Assembly (NCBI GenBank): GCA_947503365.1
Contig: CANNDT010000032.1
Span: 1 to 42,929 of the forward strand
Direction: 5' to 3'
DNA length: 42,929 nucleotides
From: CANNDT01 sp945876205
GTDB lineage: Bacteria; Acidobacteriota; Vicinamibacteria; Vicinamibacterales; UBA2999
The notes under the pieces are model-generated. The model had not been told where the DNA came from. It saw nothing but the letters and a program-made list of their open reading frames with translations, and made no database searches. Shown here piece by piece: positions 35,158 through 42,750 of this stretch. Made by a program: the position numbers and the translations under genes. How positions within the stretch are numbered: the first letter of the stretch is position 1; every line of letters starts with the position of its first letter.

Positions 35158-35973
35158 TCAGCAGTAGCGCTTCAGTTCTTCCGCTGTCGGAATGAAGCTA
35201 GACCTGGATGTCATGTCGGATGGTTCAACCGGAACCGAGAAGCCCGCGGCTGACAACTCATGCTCCGCATCCGCAACGGTGGTCGACTGGGCGAAGGGCG
35301 AGACGATGACCTTCGTCAGCAGCTCCTGGATGTTCACCGGACGCCGGACTCCTTCAGGATTGTTCGTCGGATAGGCATCGAGCGGCCGGGCATGAGCGCG
35401 GTTATTCGGATCAATGTTCCTGTTGCCTGTCTCGTGCGGATCAACAATCCAAAGCATCGCCCGCACTTCCCTCTCGTCCTTGTACTTCTCCCGCTTCGTC
35501 CCGATATTCATGATCAGATTCCGCCGACCTGGCGGAATGTGCTTGTCGCCGTATTGCACCAGGCCAAGGTGCGCTCTATCTTCCGCCGGCAAGGGCTCAA
35601 GAACCGCCTTCAGCTTGGCGTAGGTCGAGCAGATGGCCACACCGTTGCCCTTGGCGTAGGTGTGCCACATCTTGGCCGAGTCATCGCCAGCCAGATACCA
35701 ACAGCAGATGTAGAAACCTTGACGGACCTGCGCGTCGAATCCAAGTTCGGAATCTCGGTCCAGGATGTCCTTGATGTCCAGGGGATGCCGGCCGGTCTCG
35801 TAGTTGTCTAGCGGCAAGCCTTCCTGCGGGTCGTTCTCCTCGAAGAGATCCGAGCGATGAAAGTACATGTGGCCCTTCATCAGGTCCTGGAATTTCCAGA
35901 ACTCGAGGAAGCGCCAGATGGGCGCATTCAGATCATCAGGCTCAATGCCGTAGAGGAACTTGGCAACAGGCAT
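35158..35973 (-). CDS. DUF2971-like protein
   Basis: A 271-residue soluble protein. An early aromatic-rich segment (IWRFLEFWKFQDLMKGHMYFHRSDLFEENDPQEG) matches the DUF2971 pattern, in which a fragment named for small hydrophobic-aromatic residues precedes FxDPxE. GFYICCWYLAGDDSAKMWHTYAKGNGVAI and a later KREKYKDEREVRAMLW complete the family signature. DUF2971 proteins are of unknown biochemistry and are frequent in accessory and defence-rich regions. There is no signal peptide. Codon use and base composition look less GC-rich than neighbouring housekeeping genes. It lies directly next to the transposase scar, consistent with acquisition on a mobile segment. Confidence 0.8.
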   Translation of the reverse strand: MPVAKFLYGIEPDDLNAPIWRFLEFWKFQDLMKGHMYFHRSDLFEENDPQEGLPLDNYETGRHPLDIKDILDRDSELGFDAQVRQGFYICCWYLAGDDSAKMWHTYAKGNGVAICSTYAKLKAVLEPLPAEDRAHLGLVQYGDKHIPPGRRNLIMNIGTKREKYKDEREVRAMLWIVDPHETGNRNIDPNNRAHARPLDAYPTNNPEGVRRPVNIQELLTKVIVSPFAQSTTVADAEHELSAAGFSVPVEPSDMTSRSSFIPTAEELKRYC

Positions 35974-36514
35974 CTTAAGTACCGGGGTAGCGCCTAAAGC
36001 TTGGTGGAGGCGCTTGCGAGTCCGAGACTGCAGGGTTGATTAGGTCCCTCGGTCGCTAGGAGAGCACCACCATTGCAACTCCACGCCCCCGAACAATTAC
36101 CTCGCTAGCAGCTCACGTAGTCGCTATCTTCTTGACCGTTTCATTGGGGCTGGTCGTCGCCCCCTGAAGCCAGCGTTCAATCTGCAGGACGACCCCCTTT
36201 CCGACAGCGCACATTGTGCGCGAAGGCCGGCGATCACAGCGCAGATTGCGAGGGCTGGTGGCGACGATGACGCGGGGAACGGCCCGGCAGAGTCGGTGAT
36301 GGGCTGCACCGGCACACCTCTGGCGTGCCGGCCCGGGGCGACGTGGTCAGCAGGCACGAATGGTCGCGGGACTTGAGGGCATTGCCGCGGCCAAGCCCAG
36401 ATGCTCTCGAATCTGCGCACAGCTTCTTCGTCGTGATGTCGCGTGCAGATTGGCAACGGTGGGCCTACACGCACACCGATTCCCATCTCCGTCAGTTCGG
36501 TTTGTGACGTCGGA
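35974..36514. other. 541-base gap with no convincing gene
   Basis: The stretch between the DUF2971-like and toxin genes has several short open frames on both strands. None has a good ribosome site, recognisable motif or coding-like composition. It holds no tRNA cloverleaf. A run near 36150-36230 on the minus strand (ending IERWLQGATTSPNETVKKIA) looks protein-like but is preceded by a stop and lacks a start; it may be a decayed gene. Confidence 0.5.
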
Positions 36515-36850
36515 TTAGTCGGCGATTCTCAAACCCAGAGCGCGCGCCAGTCCGGACTCGATCGTAGGCCACGCATCAACCGGAAGGCGGCCGATGCGGG
36601 CTTTCAACTGAGACTTGTGGAGCGGACCCACCGACTCGCACTTCGCGTGGCTCAACTCGCGCAGACCCGTGACGCCGGGCTCGTCGGGCAACGGCACCCG
36701 CAGCGGAGACGCGTGTGTGGTGATCGGAATCACCAGGATGTCTGGGCGCAGGTCGTTGATCGGGTCGATCGAAACGATCAGCGCCGGGCGCGGCTTCGGG
36801 AACGACGGGAGGGAGACGGTCCAGATGTCGCCGCGGCGGATTCGTTCCAT
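36515..36850 (-). CDS. MazF/PemK-family toxin endoribonuclease
   Basis: A 111-residue protein starting MERIRRGDIWTVSLPSF. It matches the MazF/PemK fold, which begins RGDIWxVxL and continues PRPALIVSID, LVIPITTHASPLRV and ECKSVxPLxKxxL-like CESVGPLHKSQLKARIG. Family members are sequence-specific mRNA interferases; the conserved Arg of the RGDIW region is present. The upstream gene encodes a ribbon-helix-helix protein, completing a type II toxin-antitoxin unit. The toxin start lies inside the antitoxin frame with a long overlap. The ATG at 36850 was chosen because it precedes the conserved motif. Confidence 0.9.
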   Translation of the reverse strand: MERIRRGDIWTVSLPSFPKPRPALIVSIDPINDLRPDILVIPITTHASPLRVPLPDEPGVTGLRELSHAKCESVGPLHKSQLKARIGRLPVDAWPTIESGLARALGLRIAD

Positions 36851-37068
36851 TGGGAAGTCTCCATGACCTGCCGCCACGCGTCGGACTCAGCGGTGTCGTC
36901 GCTCGATGGGTTGAAGGCCGCGAGTGCACGGCGCAACGCCGCATCGCGATGTGCGTCGCGATAGCGGCGAACGATCAATTCGATCTTCTCTGATCGGGAC
37001 TCGCCCGCCTCAGAATCGACGAACGTGACCAGTGATTCGTCCAGCGTCACCGAGAGCTTCGTTTTCAT
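36778..37068 (-). CDS. Ribbon-helix-helix antitoxin
   Basis: A 96-residue protein with the MetJ/Arc-type N-terminus KTKLSVTLDESLVTFVDSEA, followed by GESRSEKIELIVRRYRD, a classical RHH DNA-binding fold. The C-terminal half (AFNPSSDDTAESDAWRQVME) should bind and neutralise the toxin. The last 24 residues, rich in Ser and Arg, are read from DNA that also encodes the toxin start. This 73-base overlap is longer than usual for such pairs and may reflect a frameshift or late stop. A GGCGGAC ribosome site precedes the ATG. A palindrome just upstream is the likely autoregulatory operator. Confidence 0.85.
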   Translation of the reverse strand: MKTKLSVTLDESLVTFVDSEAGESRSEKIELIVRRYRDAHRDAALRRALAAFNPSSDDTAESDAWRQVMETSQWNESAAATSGPSPSRRSRSRARR

Positions 37069-37086
37069 TTGTCCGCCTTAATGTAA

Positions 37087-37094
37087 GACATGTC
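37087..37094. promoter_or_regulatory. GACATGTC palindrome upstream of the toxin-antitoxin pair
   Basis: A perfect eight-base palindrome lies 19 bases before the antitoxin ATG, within a wider partly symmetric sequence (TAAGACATGTCATCCTA). RHH antitoxins bind such short palindromes to repress their own operon, so this is the best operator candidate. The 200 bases beyond it hold no supported gene. Confidence 0.45.
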
Positions 37095-37299
37095 ATCCTA
37101 CCATAAGTGTGAACCGGCTTGTACTCGCCCAACGAATGTGCCAACTACGTCCAACACTGCGGCTACCAAGTCGGACACTATGAAGAACCCTGGTCGATCA
37201 ACGCAATCAGGCGCAGACGCCCGCCACAAGACGACCTACGAGTTGCCGGCGTTCAGCTTCGCGATTGCCACGATGAATCCGATCGAGGCGACGCGGAGG

Positions 37300-37524
37300 T
37301 CAGGCCCGTGCAGGATCGACCGGGGCGAGATCCCGGTCGTCCTGCAACGGGGCGGCGTCGCCCGCCTGCACGGTGACCCGCGCCCCCCGTCCAGAAAACC
37401 AGTAGATCCTGCGCGTGGCCGAGCCGACCACCGTCAGTGAGCTGTTGCCTCGGTATTCGAAGGTGACCGGCGCCGCCGGCTTGATCCCGGACACGGCGGC
37501 GCGCTTATTTCCGCAGCACATCAT
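37300..37524 (-). CDS. Small MCCG-start protein of unknown function
   Basis: A 74-residue protein beginning MMCCGNKRAAVSG. A compact beta-rich part follows: VTFEYRGNSSLTVVGSATRR, then IYWFSGRGARVTVQAGDAAP. I recall short MCCG-start proteins with a similar Y-x-G-x-x-x-x-V-x-G-x-x-T-x-x-x-Y-x-F pattern from phage-like and structural gene clusters, but I cannot name a family. It overlaps the DUF1360-like gene by 20 bases and is the last gene of a three-gene operon. The two N-terminal ATGs (37524, 37521) are both possible starts. The tail after residue 60 is acidic and less conserved-looking. Confidence 0.65.
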   Translation of the reverse strand: MMCCGNKRAAVSGIKPAAPVTFEYRGNSSLTVVGSATRRIYWFSGRGARVTVQAGDAAPLQDDRDLAPVDPARA

Positions 37525-37810
37525 CGCCCTCCGATCGTCGTGACATCACGCGCTCGAGCAGGATCGCGCCGGCCGACAGCGCCGGCCAGAGCAACGCCCG
37601 CTCGAGCATGCTTCCTCCGGTGACGATCGCAAACGGCGCCGCCACCCAGAGGCTGAGACAGTAGAAGCAGTCGAGCAACGTGCCCCAGAACCCGTTGCCC
37701 ACTGCACTCCGAAGGCGCACGACCGCGTCCCCCGGACCGTCCTCGGCGGCCAGCAGATGGGTGATCCGCCAGACGCCGAGGACGGCGATCGGAAACCAGA
37801 CCTGGGACAT
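37505..37810 (-). CDS. DUF1360-like small membrane protein
   Basis: A 101-residue protein with an N-terminal helix (VWFPIAVLGVWRITHLLAAEDGP), a conserved FWGTLLDCFYCLSLWVA segment and another hydrophobic stretch (ALLWPALSAGAILLERVM). The pattern WRITHLLxxEDGP, then LLDCFYCLSLW, is that of DUF1360 proteins, small integral membrane proteins of unknown function found in Bacillus spore-coat clusters and elsewhere. The CFYC pair could bind a metal or form a disulfide. It starts two bases after the stop of the 699-residue protein gene and overlaps the next gene by 20 bases, so the three are almost certainly cotranscribed. Confidence 0.8.
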   Translation of the reverse strand: MSQVWFPIAVLGVWRITHLLAAEDGPGDAVVRLRSAVGNGFWGTLLDCFYCLSLWVAAPFAIVTGGSMLERALLWPALSAGAILLERVMSRRSEGDDVLRK

Positions 37811-37812
37811 CG

Positions 37813-39912
37813 CTACTCGGCGATCGCGTCGAGGCAGAAGCCCTTGCTGTCGCCGCTGTGGTGACCCACGCTCTGGCTGTCGACGATGGCGCGATCGCTG
37901 ACAGACACCTTGATGATGTAGCCGCACGGGTCCATCCCGGTCGTATCAAGGCTCCATGCGTCGCCCGGCGCCGGCGCGGTATTGACCGCGCCTCCGCTCG
38001 GAACCGGAATGGCCTCTGGCGCTGGATTGATCGCGGGCTCGACGTAGAGGCTGTAGCCGCTCAAGTAATCGTCGCGTCCCACGAACGTGCCAGAAAGCAC
38101 GTCGCCCGGCAGGAACTTGCCGCAATTGCCGGCACCCGACGTGATTTCGATTGCGGCCTCCGGCCACGTGTTATCGAGCTTGATCAGATGCGTGTCGGTG
38201 CCCTGCAGCAGGCCGCCGCCGTCGTACACCGACAGTCTGACCCACCAGAGCTCGTCACCGCTGCTGGGCCAGATCGCCATCAGGCTGTTCACGTTTTGCG
38301 TGAAGGGCAGGTAGGCAAACCGCTTCGTCACAGGATTCGCCTTGTGGAGGCTGACGTTGCCGAACTGGTCAGTCACCGAGAGATCGGTCAGCACCGGGCT
38401 CCACACGGACTGGTCGGGACTGACCTCCACGACGTAGCTGAATCCTACGACCGGCGCGCCCTGCGCGGTGACCTTCCCGCCGAACGGCGCGTCAGTTGGT
38501 ACGGGCGAATTGTTGAGCGCGAAGATGGCGCCGGCCGTGGTCAGGCCTCGGTGCGCCGGGTCGCCCGCGTTGTTGTTGATCATCGACACGGGAATGCCGC
38601 CAAGGATGGCCAGCCGTCCCGCCGGCTCACTGACCCGCGGCGCGATGTTGATCAGCGTCTCTTCCCGGTTGCCCCACGTCGGCACCTGGTTCGGGTTGGC
38701 GCACGCGACCGGAACGTTCCACGAGAGGATGGCGCGGATCGCCACGACCTTCGGCCCCTTCTGGCACGGCTGGCGATGCTCGCTCAGATCCACCGGCAGG
38801 CGCACGGCGTAGCACACGTCGTTGGCATTGGTGCTGACGTCGTAGACGCGCACGTCCGCCGTGCCGAGACAGGTCTCGAAGCTGCCGTTGCCGTCGAAGT
38901 CGGCCCAGAACGTCACGTACTCGCGGCTGCCGTCGCTGCACGGATCGCCGGAGTACCCCGCGCTCTTCTTGACGTGAATCACGCCGACCAGCGTGTCAGG
39001 AGCGTTCGGGTCGAGGCCGATGCAGGTGAGCTCCTCGTAGCTGGTGTCGCCGTCCGTCTTCTGCAGGCTGTCGAGGACGCTCTGATCGAACTTGATGCCA
39101 GGCAGCTGGCTGAGAAACGACGAGGCGCTGGCCTGAATCTGACCCGACGCGTACGCCTGCAGCTCCTTGAACGCGAAGCGGTGCGCCGGCACCCCTTTGT
39201 CCTTGTAGAGCGACGACAACTCGCCGACGCTGAGGGCCTTGGGCGTGGTCTGGATCGGCGTGTCGAGATCGATGATGTTCTTCAGCGCGAGCGGCATCTT
39301 GGCCTTCGCCAGGTCGAAGATGTCTCCTACCACGAGCCTGCGCCGCGGCTCGACGAGGATCGTCGCCTGACGGACATTGCCCCATACCGGCGTCCAGTTG
39401 GGCTGATTGGGCGGCGGCGGATCGTTCCAGGAGAGAATCGCGCGCACCCGGATGAGGGGATCCGACGCGCACGGCTTGCGCGTGGGATCGACCGCAAGCG
39501 ATACGGCATATTCGAGGCGCTTCGCACCGTCGGTGCCTTCCGGAATGTTGTACGCCTGGAAGCTGGTCATCCCCTGGTCCTGCCACGTCGCCCCGTGGTC
39601 ATACGACAGGTAGAAGCGGACGAACTCAGTCGTCCCGGCGCCGCAGATGTCTGTGCCGTAGCCAGACGGCTGATAGACGTAGACCACACCCTCGAGGCGC
39701 TTCTGCTGCGGGTGATAGCCCACGCATCCGAGCTCCTCGTAGTGCGTGTTGCCGGAGATTGACAGCACGGTCTTGAATGCGCTGTCGGTGAGAGTGCCGA
39801 AGTAATTGGGATTCGAGAGAAGAAGAGATTTGAAGGTCGCGCGCTCCTTGGGATAGGGCTGGTGCAGAGCGGTCTTCGACTTCTGGACCGCCTTTTTCAG
39901 GTCGTCATTCAT
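37813..39912 (-). CDS. 699-residue protein with internally duplicated domain, function unknown
   Basis: The protein has no signal peptide. Residues 57-190 and 291-426 are clear duplicates: each has YEEL-x-C-x-G, SGY-x-x-D-x-C, a VRFYLSYD or VTFWADFD strand, a KPC/QPC motif, RAILSWN and VWGN/TWGN before a final EPR/APR. Cysteine positions are conserved in both. A helical linker (about 195-285) separates them. The C-terminal third (about 440-699) has beta strands, YVVEVSPDQSVWSPVLTDLS and YSLYVEPAINPAPEAI. A GGGAGG ribosome site precedes the ATG. I do not recognise a named family; similar duplicated modules are known to me only from unannotated proteins. It heads an operon with a DUF1360-like and an MCCG-type gene. 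A structural or exported role is possible but not shown. Confidence 0.8.
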   Translation of the reverse strand: MNDDLKKAVQKSKTALHQPYPKERATFKSLLLSNPNYFGTLTDSAFKTVLSISGNTHYEELGCVGYHPQQKRLEGVVYVYQPSGYGTDICGAGTTEFVRFYLSYDHGATWQDQGMTSFQAYNIPEGTDGAKRLEYAVSLAVDPTRKPCASDPLIRVRAILSWNDPPPPNQPNWTPVWGNVRQATILVEPRRRLVVGDIFDLAKAKMPLALKNIIDLDTPIQTTPKALSVGELSSLYKDKGVPAHRFAFKELQAYASGQIQASASSFLSQLPGIKFDQSVLDSLQKTDGDTSYEELTCIGLDPNAPDTLVGVIHVKKSAGYSGDPCSDGSREYVTFWADFDGNGSFETCLGTADVRVYDVSTNANDVCYAVRLPVDLSEHRQPCQKGPKVVAIRAILSWNVPVACANPNQVPTWGNREETLINIAPRVSEPAGRLAILGGIPVSMINNNAGDPAHRGLTTAGAIFALNNSPVPTDAPFGGKVTAQGAPVVGFSYVVEVSPDQSVWSPVLTDLSVTDQFGNVSLHKANPVTKRFAYLPFTQNVNSLMAIWPSSGDELWWVRLSVYDGGGLLQGTDTHLIKLDNTWPEAAIEITSGAGNCGKFLPGDVLSGTFVGRDDYLSGYSLYVEPAINPAPEAIPVPSGGAVNTAPAPGDAWSLDTTGMDPCGYIIKVSVSDRAIVDSQSVGHHSGDSKGFCLDAIAE

Positions 39913-39918
39913 GTAGAA

Positions 39919-39949
39919 CCTCCCGTTCTGCTAGTAACAACGCGGGAGG
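39919..39949 (-). promoter_or_regulatory. Hairpin sequestering the ribosome site of the 699-residue protein gene
   Basis: On the minus-strand transcript, CCTCCCG (39949-39943) can pair with CGGGAGG (39925-39919), and the latter contains the Shine-Dalgarno six bases before the ATG at 39912. Such pairing would block translation until opened by a protein, ligand or temperature. It is seen directly as an inverted repeat; function is inference. Confidence 0.5.
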
Positions 39950-40088
39950 CCGCCGGACCGAACGCCGATCGGACGGACTTAATTAGTTGCCACGTGGCTG
40001 ATGAGGCCTCACGGAAGTGGTATGGCTCACGGAGGTCCTTGTTTGAACGCGAGGGAGTAATGGCGGAGATGACCGGCCGATCGTCGTT

Positions 40089-41060
40089 CTACGGGACGAC
40101 GACCAGCTTGCCGGCGGCACGGCCGGCTTCCATATCGGCGTGTGCTTCGGCAATTTCGTCGAGTCTGTAGACTCGATGAATCGGCACCACAGCCTGACCG
40201 GCGGCCACGGCGTCGAGGAACTCTTGCAGCACCGCGCTCGGCAGGTCGGTCGCGTCGCCCCCGTAGGCAGTCAGCCGCACGCCGCGAGGTAAGTACTCAA
40301 TTGGGTAGAAATCGCGCACCGTCCACTCGTTCGACAGCATGCCGGTGAAGCAGACAACGCCGTGAACGCGCACGGCGCGAAGCGTGTCGGGCAATGTCGG
40401 CGTACCGATGAGTTCGAGCGCCGTGTCGACGCCGTCCGGGAAGATCGCCCGCGCCTCCCGCGCCACATTGCCGCCATCATCGACGACGACGTGGTCCACT
40501 CCCAGCCTGCGGAGCGCATCCTCCTTGGCCGAGTTGCGCGTCGTCGAGAGCACGGTCATTCCCAACCGCTTGGCCAGCACGGCGGTGACCATACCGACCG
40601 ACGATGTACCCCCTCGAATCAGGAGCGATTGACCGCGCTGGGCGTCGAGACCGACCGTCAGCGAGCCGTGCGCCGTCTGCAACATCTCCGGAACCGCCCC
40701 GAGCACCGCCCAATCGAGCGCACTCGAGAAGGGCACGACCTGTCGGACGGGGACGCAGGTGAACTCGGCGTATCCGCCGTCGAAGGTTCGACCCATGCCG
40801 CCCATCAGGGCGGCCACCTGCTGTCCCGTTGAGTATTCTCCCCCGGGACACGCGACCACCGTTCCCGTCGCCTCGATTCCGAGCACCCGAGGAAACGAGA
40901 CGCCGTGCGACAAGCCGAGGCGTGTATGGAGTTCGGAACGATTCAGCCCGAACGCACGCACCTTTATCAGCACCTGCCCTGCTTGGGGGGTCGGCACTGG
41001 TCGGTCCCGAATCTGCAGTGCCTCGGGCAAGCCCGGAGCGTCCAACACTACCGCCCGCAT
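40089..41060 (-). CDS. Zinc-independent MDR-family alcohol dehydrogenase / quinone oxidoreductase
   Basis: A 323-residue medium-chain dehydrogenase/reductase. It begins MRAVVLDAPG and has VKVRAFGLNRSELHTRLG, FPRVLGIEATGTV, GGYAEFTCVP, and the NADPH-site segment LIRGGTSSVGMVTAVLAKRLG. The GHE and Cys zinc ligands of classical alcohol dehydrogenases are missing, which places it with quinone-oxidoreductase-like enzymes. A GTG at 41069 would add three residues. It lies about 300 bases downstream of the NmrA-like gene on the same strand and may belong to the redox-related cluster controlled by the LysR gene. The substrate is unknown. Confidence 0.92.
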   Translation of the reverse strand: MRAVVLDAPGLPEALQIRDRPVPTPQAGQVLIKVRAFGLNRSELHTRLGLSHGVSFPRVLGIEATGTVVACPGGEYSTGQQVAALMGGMGRTFDGGYAEFTCVPVRQVVPFSSALDWAVLGAVPEMLQTAHGSLTVGLDAQRGQSLLIRGGTSSVGMVTAVLAKRLGMTVLSTTRNSAKEDALRRLGVDHVVVDDGGNVAREARAIFPDGVDTALELIGTPTLPDTLRAVRVHGVVCFTGMLSNEWTVRDFYPIEYLPRGVRLTAYGGDATDLPSAVLQEFLDAVAAGQAVVPIHRVYRLDEIAEAHADMEAGRAAGKLVVVP

Positions 41061-41355
41061 CGTCGTCACGGCTGCCCCATTTCAGAAGTCATGGCGCCCT
41101 CAGTCGTCCCAACGCGCGTAAATCAGCGCGGCGCGACAGTGGCTGGCCGTGAATACATCTACGCCGGCGAGCTTCTCGATCCAGCGGCCTTGCACATCAC
41201 TGGCACATTGGTCGACTACTCCATCGAGCAACGTTCGGAACAACGCGAACTTGTTATCCCACGAGTACTGGGCGGCGGCTTGTGACATCACCGCCATATG
41301 GTCGGTACCGTCGCCGCGTGCTTGATTAGGTTCATAAAGCGTCGAACGCACAAGA

Positions 41356-42204
41356 CTAGCCCCGCTGGCGCCCGGCCCACTCGACCAGTGTCGTCGGCTT
41401 GATGCCAAACTCACGCTCGAGGCCTTCGATATCGGCGTCGTAGCCAACACGATCGAACCACTCGAGCATCAACGCCATGTCCTCACTGTTCTTTCGGACT
41501 TCTTCGATGGGGACGTGCACGAATTCGATCGGCCGGCCGAGGCCTCCGCTCAGGATCCTTGCAGCCTGCGGCATGGCCACCGCGTCGCCGGCGAGATCGA
41601 TCTCCCGACCATTGAGCGCCGAGGCGTCCGTGAACGCTCGGGCGCCGTACTTGCCGATGTCGTCGACCGCGATCATCTGCAGCACCGTGCTCGGGTTCAT
41701 CGCGGCGCACAGCTTGTCCCCATTCAGGAACCAGGGCGACGTCAGGTTCTCCATGAAGAACACCGGGCGGATGATCACCCAGGAGGGGAAGCCAAGGCCG
41801 CGAACGGTCTGCTCGACGCGCCACTTGTTCTCGAAGTGCGGGACGCCCGTCCGGCGGTGTGCGGAGCCGACCGACGAGTAGACGAAATGCTGAACGCCGA
41901 CCTTTCGTGCCACCGTTGCGAAGCGCTTGCCCTGCGCTTCCTCCCCCTCGACACCGGCTTCCCAGGTGTTCTGGACGGCGAACGCGCCCCAGGCGCCCGT
42001 CAGCGCAGCCTCAATTGACGCCGCATCGTCGAGATCGCCCTTCACGATCTCGGCGCCGGAGGCAGCGAGCGACCTCGCCGCCTCGCTGTCGACCTTGCGG
42101 GTCATCGCCCGGATCTTGAAGCCCTTCCCCGCCAGGTGACGGGCGACAGCGCCTCCCTGCTTGCCCGTAGCGCCAGTGATGAGAACCCTACGCGTGTCGG
42201 TCAT
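41356..42204 (-). CDS. NmrA-like NAD(P)-binding protein
   Basis: A 282-residue atypical short-chain dehydrogenase. A Rossmann motif ITGATGKQGGAVARHLAGKG starts the protein, followed by IVKGDLDDAASIEAAL, HFVYSSVGSA and the late FVHVPIEEVRKNSEDMALM. The catalytic Tyr-x-x-x-Lys pair of typical SDRs is absent. This is the NmrA/HSCARG type, which senses the NADP(H) ratio, although many bacterial members have no known role. AAGGAG lies eight bases before the ATG at 42204, supporting the start. The 295-base space downstream (41061-41355) has a weak 65-codon minus-strand frame (MAVMSQAAAQYSWDNK...) without a ribosome site and no recognisable gene. Confidence 0.92.
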   Translation of the reverse strand: MTDTRRVLITGATGKQGGAVARHLAGKGFKIRAMTRKVDSEAARSLAASGAEIVKGDLDDAASIEAALTGAWGAFAVQNTWEAGVEGEEAQGKRFATVARKVGVQHFVYSSVGSAHRRTGVPHFENKWRVEQTVRGLGFPSWVIIRPVFFMENLTSPWFLNGDKLCAAMNPSTVLQMIAVDDIGKYGARAFTDASALNGREIDLAGDAVAMPQAARILSGGLGRPIEFVHVPIEEVRKNSEDMALMLEWFDRVGYDADIEGLEREFGIKPTTLVEWAGRQRG

Positions 42205-42244
42205 GATGGTTGCTCCTTTTGCGTGACGTGTCCGCGGCGCGTGT

Positions 42245-42622
42245 TCAGGCTCGCGGTTGGTTGGTGGCGAACAGGTACCGGTGAATGCACCAGGAGCCGC
42301 TCTCGCGTCTGAACACGAACAGCTCGTTGTTGCCTTCGGTGACCTCAACACCGGCAGCGAGGATCTTGGAGCGGCCAGCCGAACTGGTGCGCGCCCATGC
42401 CCAGTCACCGGCCTCCTGGACCTCGTGAATCTCGAAGGCGATGTTCAGTTTGATGGTCTCGAAGACCTGCCGGTACCCGGCACGAACGGCGTCTCGACCG
42501 ACCAGCGCTGGCGCGTGCTGCGGCATGAAGACCGGGTCGCTGCCGTACAGCGCAAGGATCCCTTCGATGTCGTTCGCGTTGAGCGCGGTTTCGTACGTTT
42601 TGAGTAGCGTGTTAATGCTCAC
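42245..42622 (-). CDS. SnoaL/DUF4440-like NTF2-fold protein
   Basis: A 125-residue single-domain protein with the NTF2-like pattern: LLKTYETALNANDIEGILAL, VFMPQHAPALVGRDAVRAGY, IHEVQEAGDWAWARTSSAGR and a final SWCIHRYLFATN. The family includes small isomerases, hydrolases and binding proteins in oxidative and secondary metabolism. No single catalytic set is diagnostic. It lies 40 bases upstream of the NmrA-like gene on the same strand, so the two are probably cotranscribed, and it is divergent from the LysR regulator. Confidence 0.9.
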   Translation of the reverse strand: MSINTLLKTYETALNANDIEGILALYGSDPVFMPQHAPALVGRDAVRAGYRQVFETIKLNIAFEIHEVQEAGDWAWARTSSAGRSKILAAGVEVTEGNNELFVFRRESGSWCIHRYLFATNQPRA

Positions 42623-42693
42623 GGCACGGCGCCTCCCCTCTGGCGAATCGCGTCGCCCTCACGTCACGTTGACTCTCGACGGCAATATGGCAC

Positions 42694-42750
42694 CGTTCCA
42701 TAGTCAGGACAATAGACAGCAATAGCGCACTCTGTTGCACTAATGGAACG
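42694..42750. promoter_or_regulatory. Candidate LysR operator with CGTTCCAT/ATGGAACG arms
   Basis: CGTTCCAT (42694-42701) and ATGGAACG (42743-42750) are perfect eight-base inverted arms 41 bases apart in the divergent promoter region. The right arm abuts the LysR ATG. LysR-type proteins often bind two separated sites of this kind. This is a direct observation of symmetry; binding is inferred. Confidence 0.45.

Noticed and set aside
36000..36075. Possible tRNA or tRNA fragment as an integration site
   Set aside because: GC-rich arms are present but no T-loop, anticodon loop or acceptor stem can be aligned.
36124..36486. A 120-codon minus-strand frame in the gap before the toxin gene
   Set aside because: Composition is Pro/Arg/Cys-rich and random-looking, with no motif. 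Another frame there resembles a U-box fragment (ERWLQGATTSP), but the similarity is too short.
37090..37440. A 116-codon plus-strand frame upstream of the toxin-antitoxin pair
   Set aside because: No ribosome site, no motif, and it overlaps the more convincing minus-strand MCCG-type gene.
41100..41297. A 65-codon minus-strand frame MAVMSQAAAQYSWDNK... between dehydrogenase and NmrA genes
   Set aside because: It reads partly like protein but has no ribosome site and no family; not enough to call a gene.
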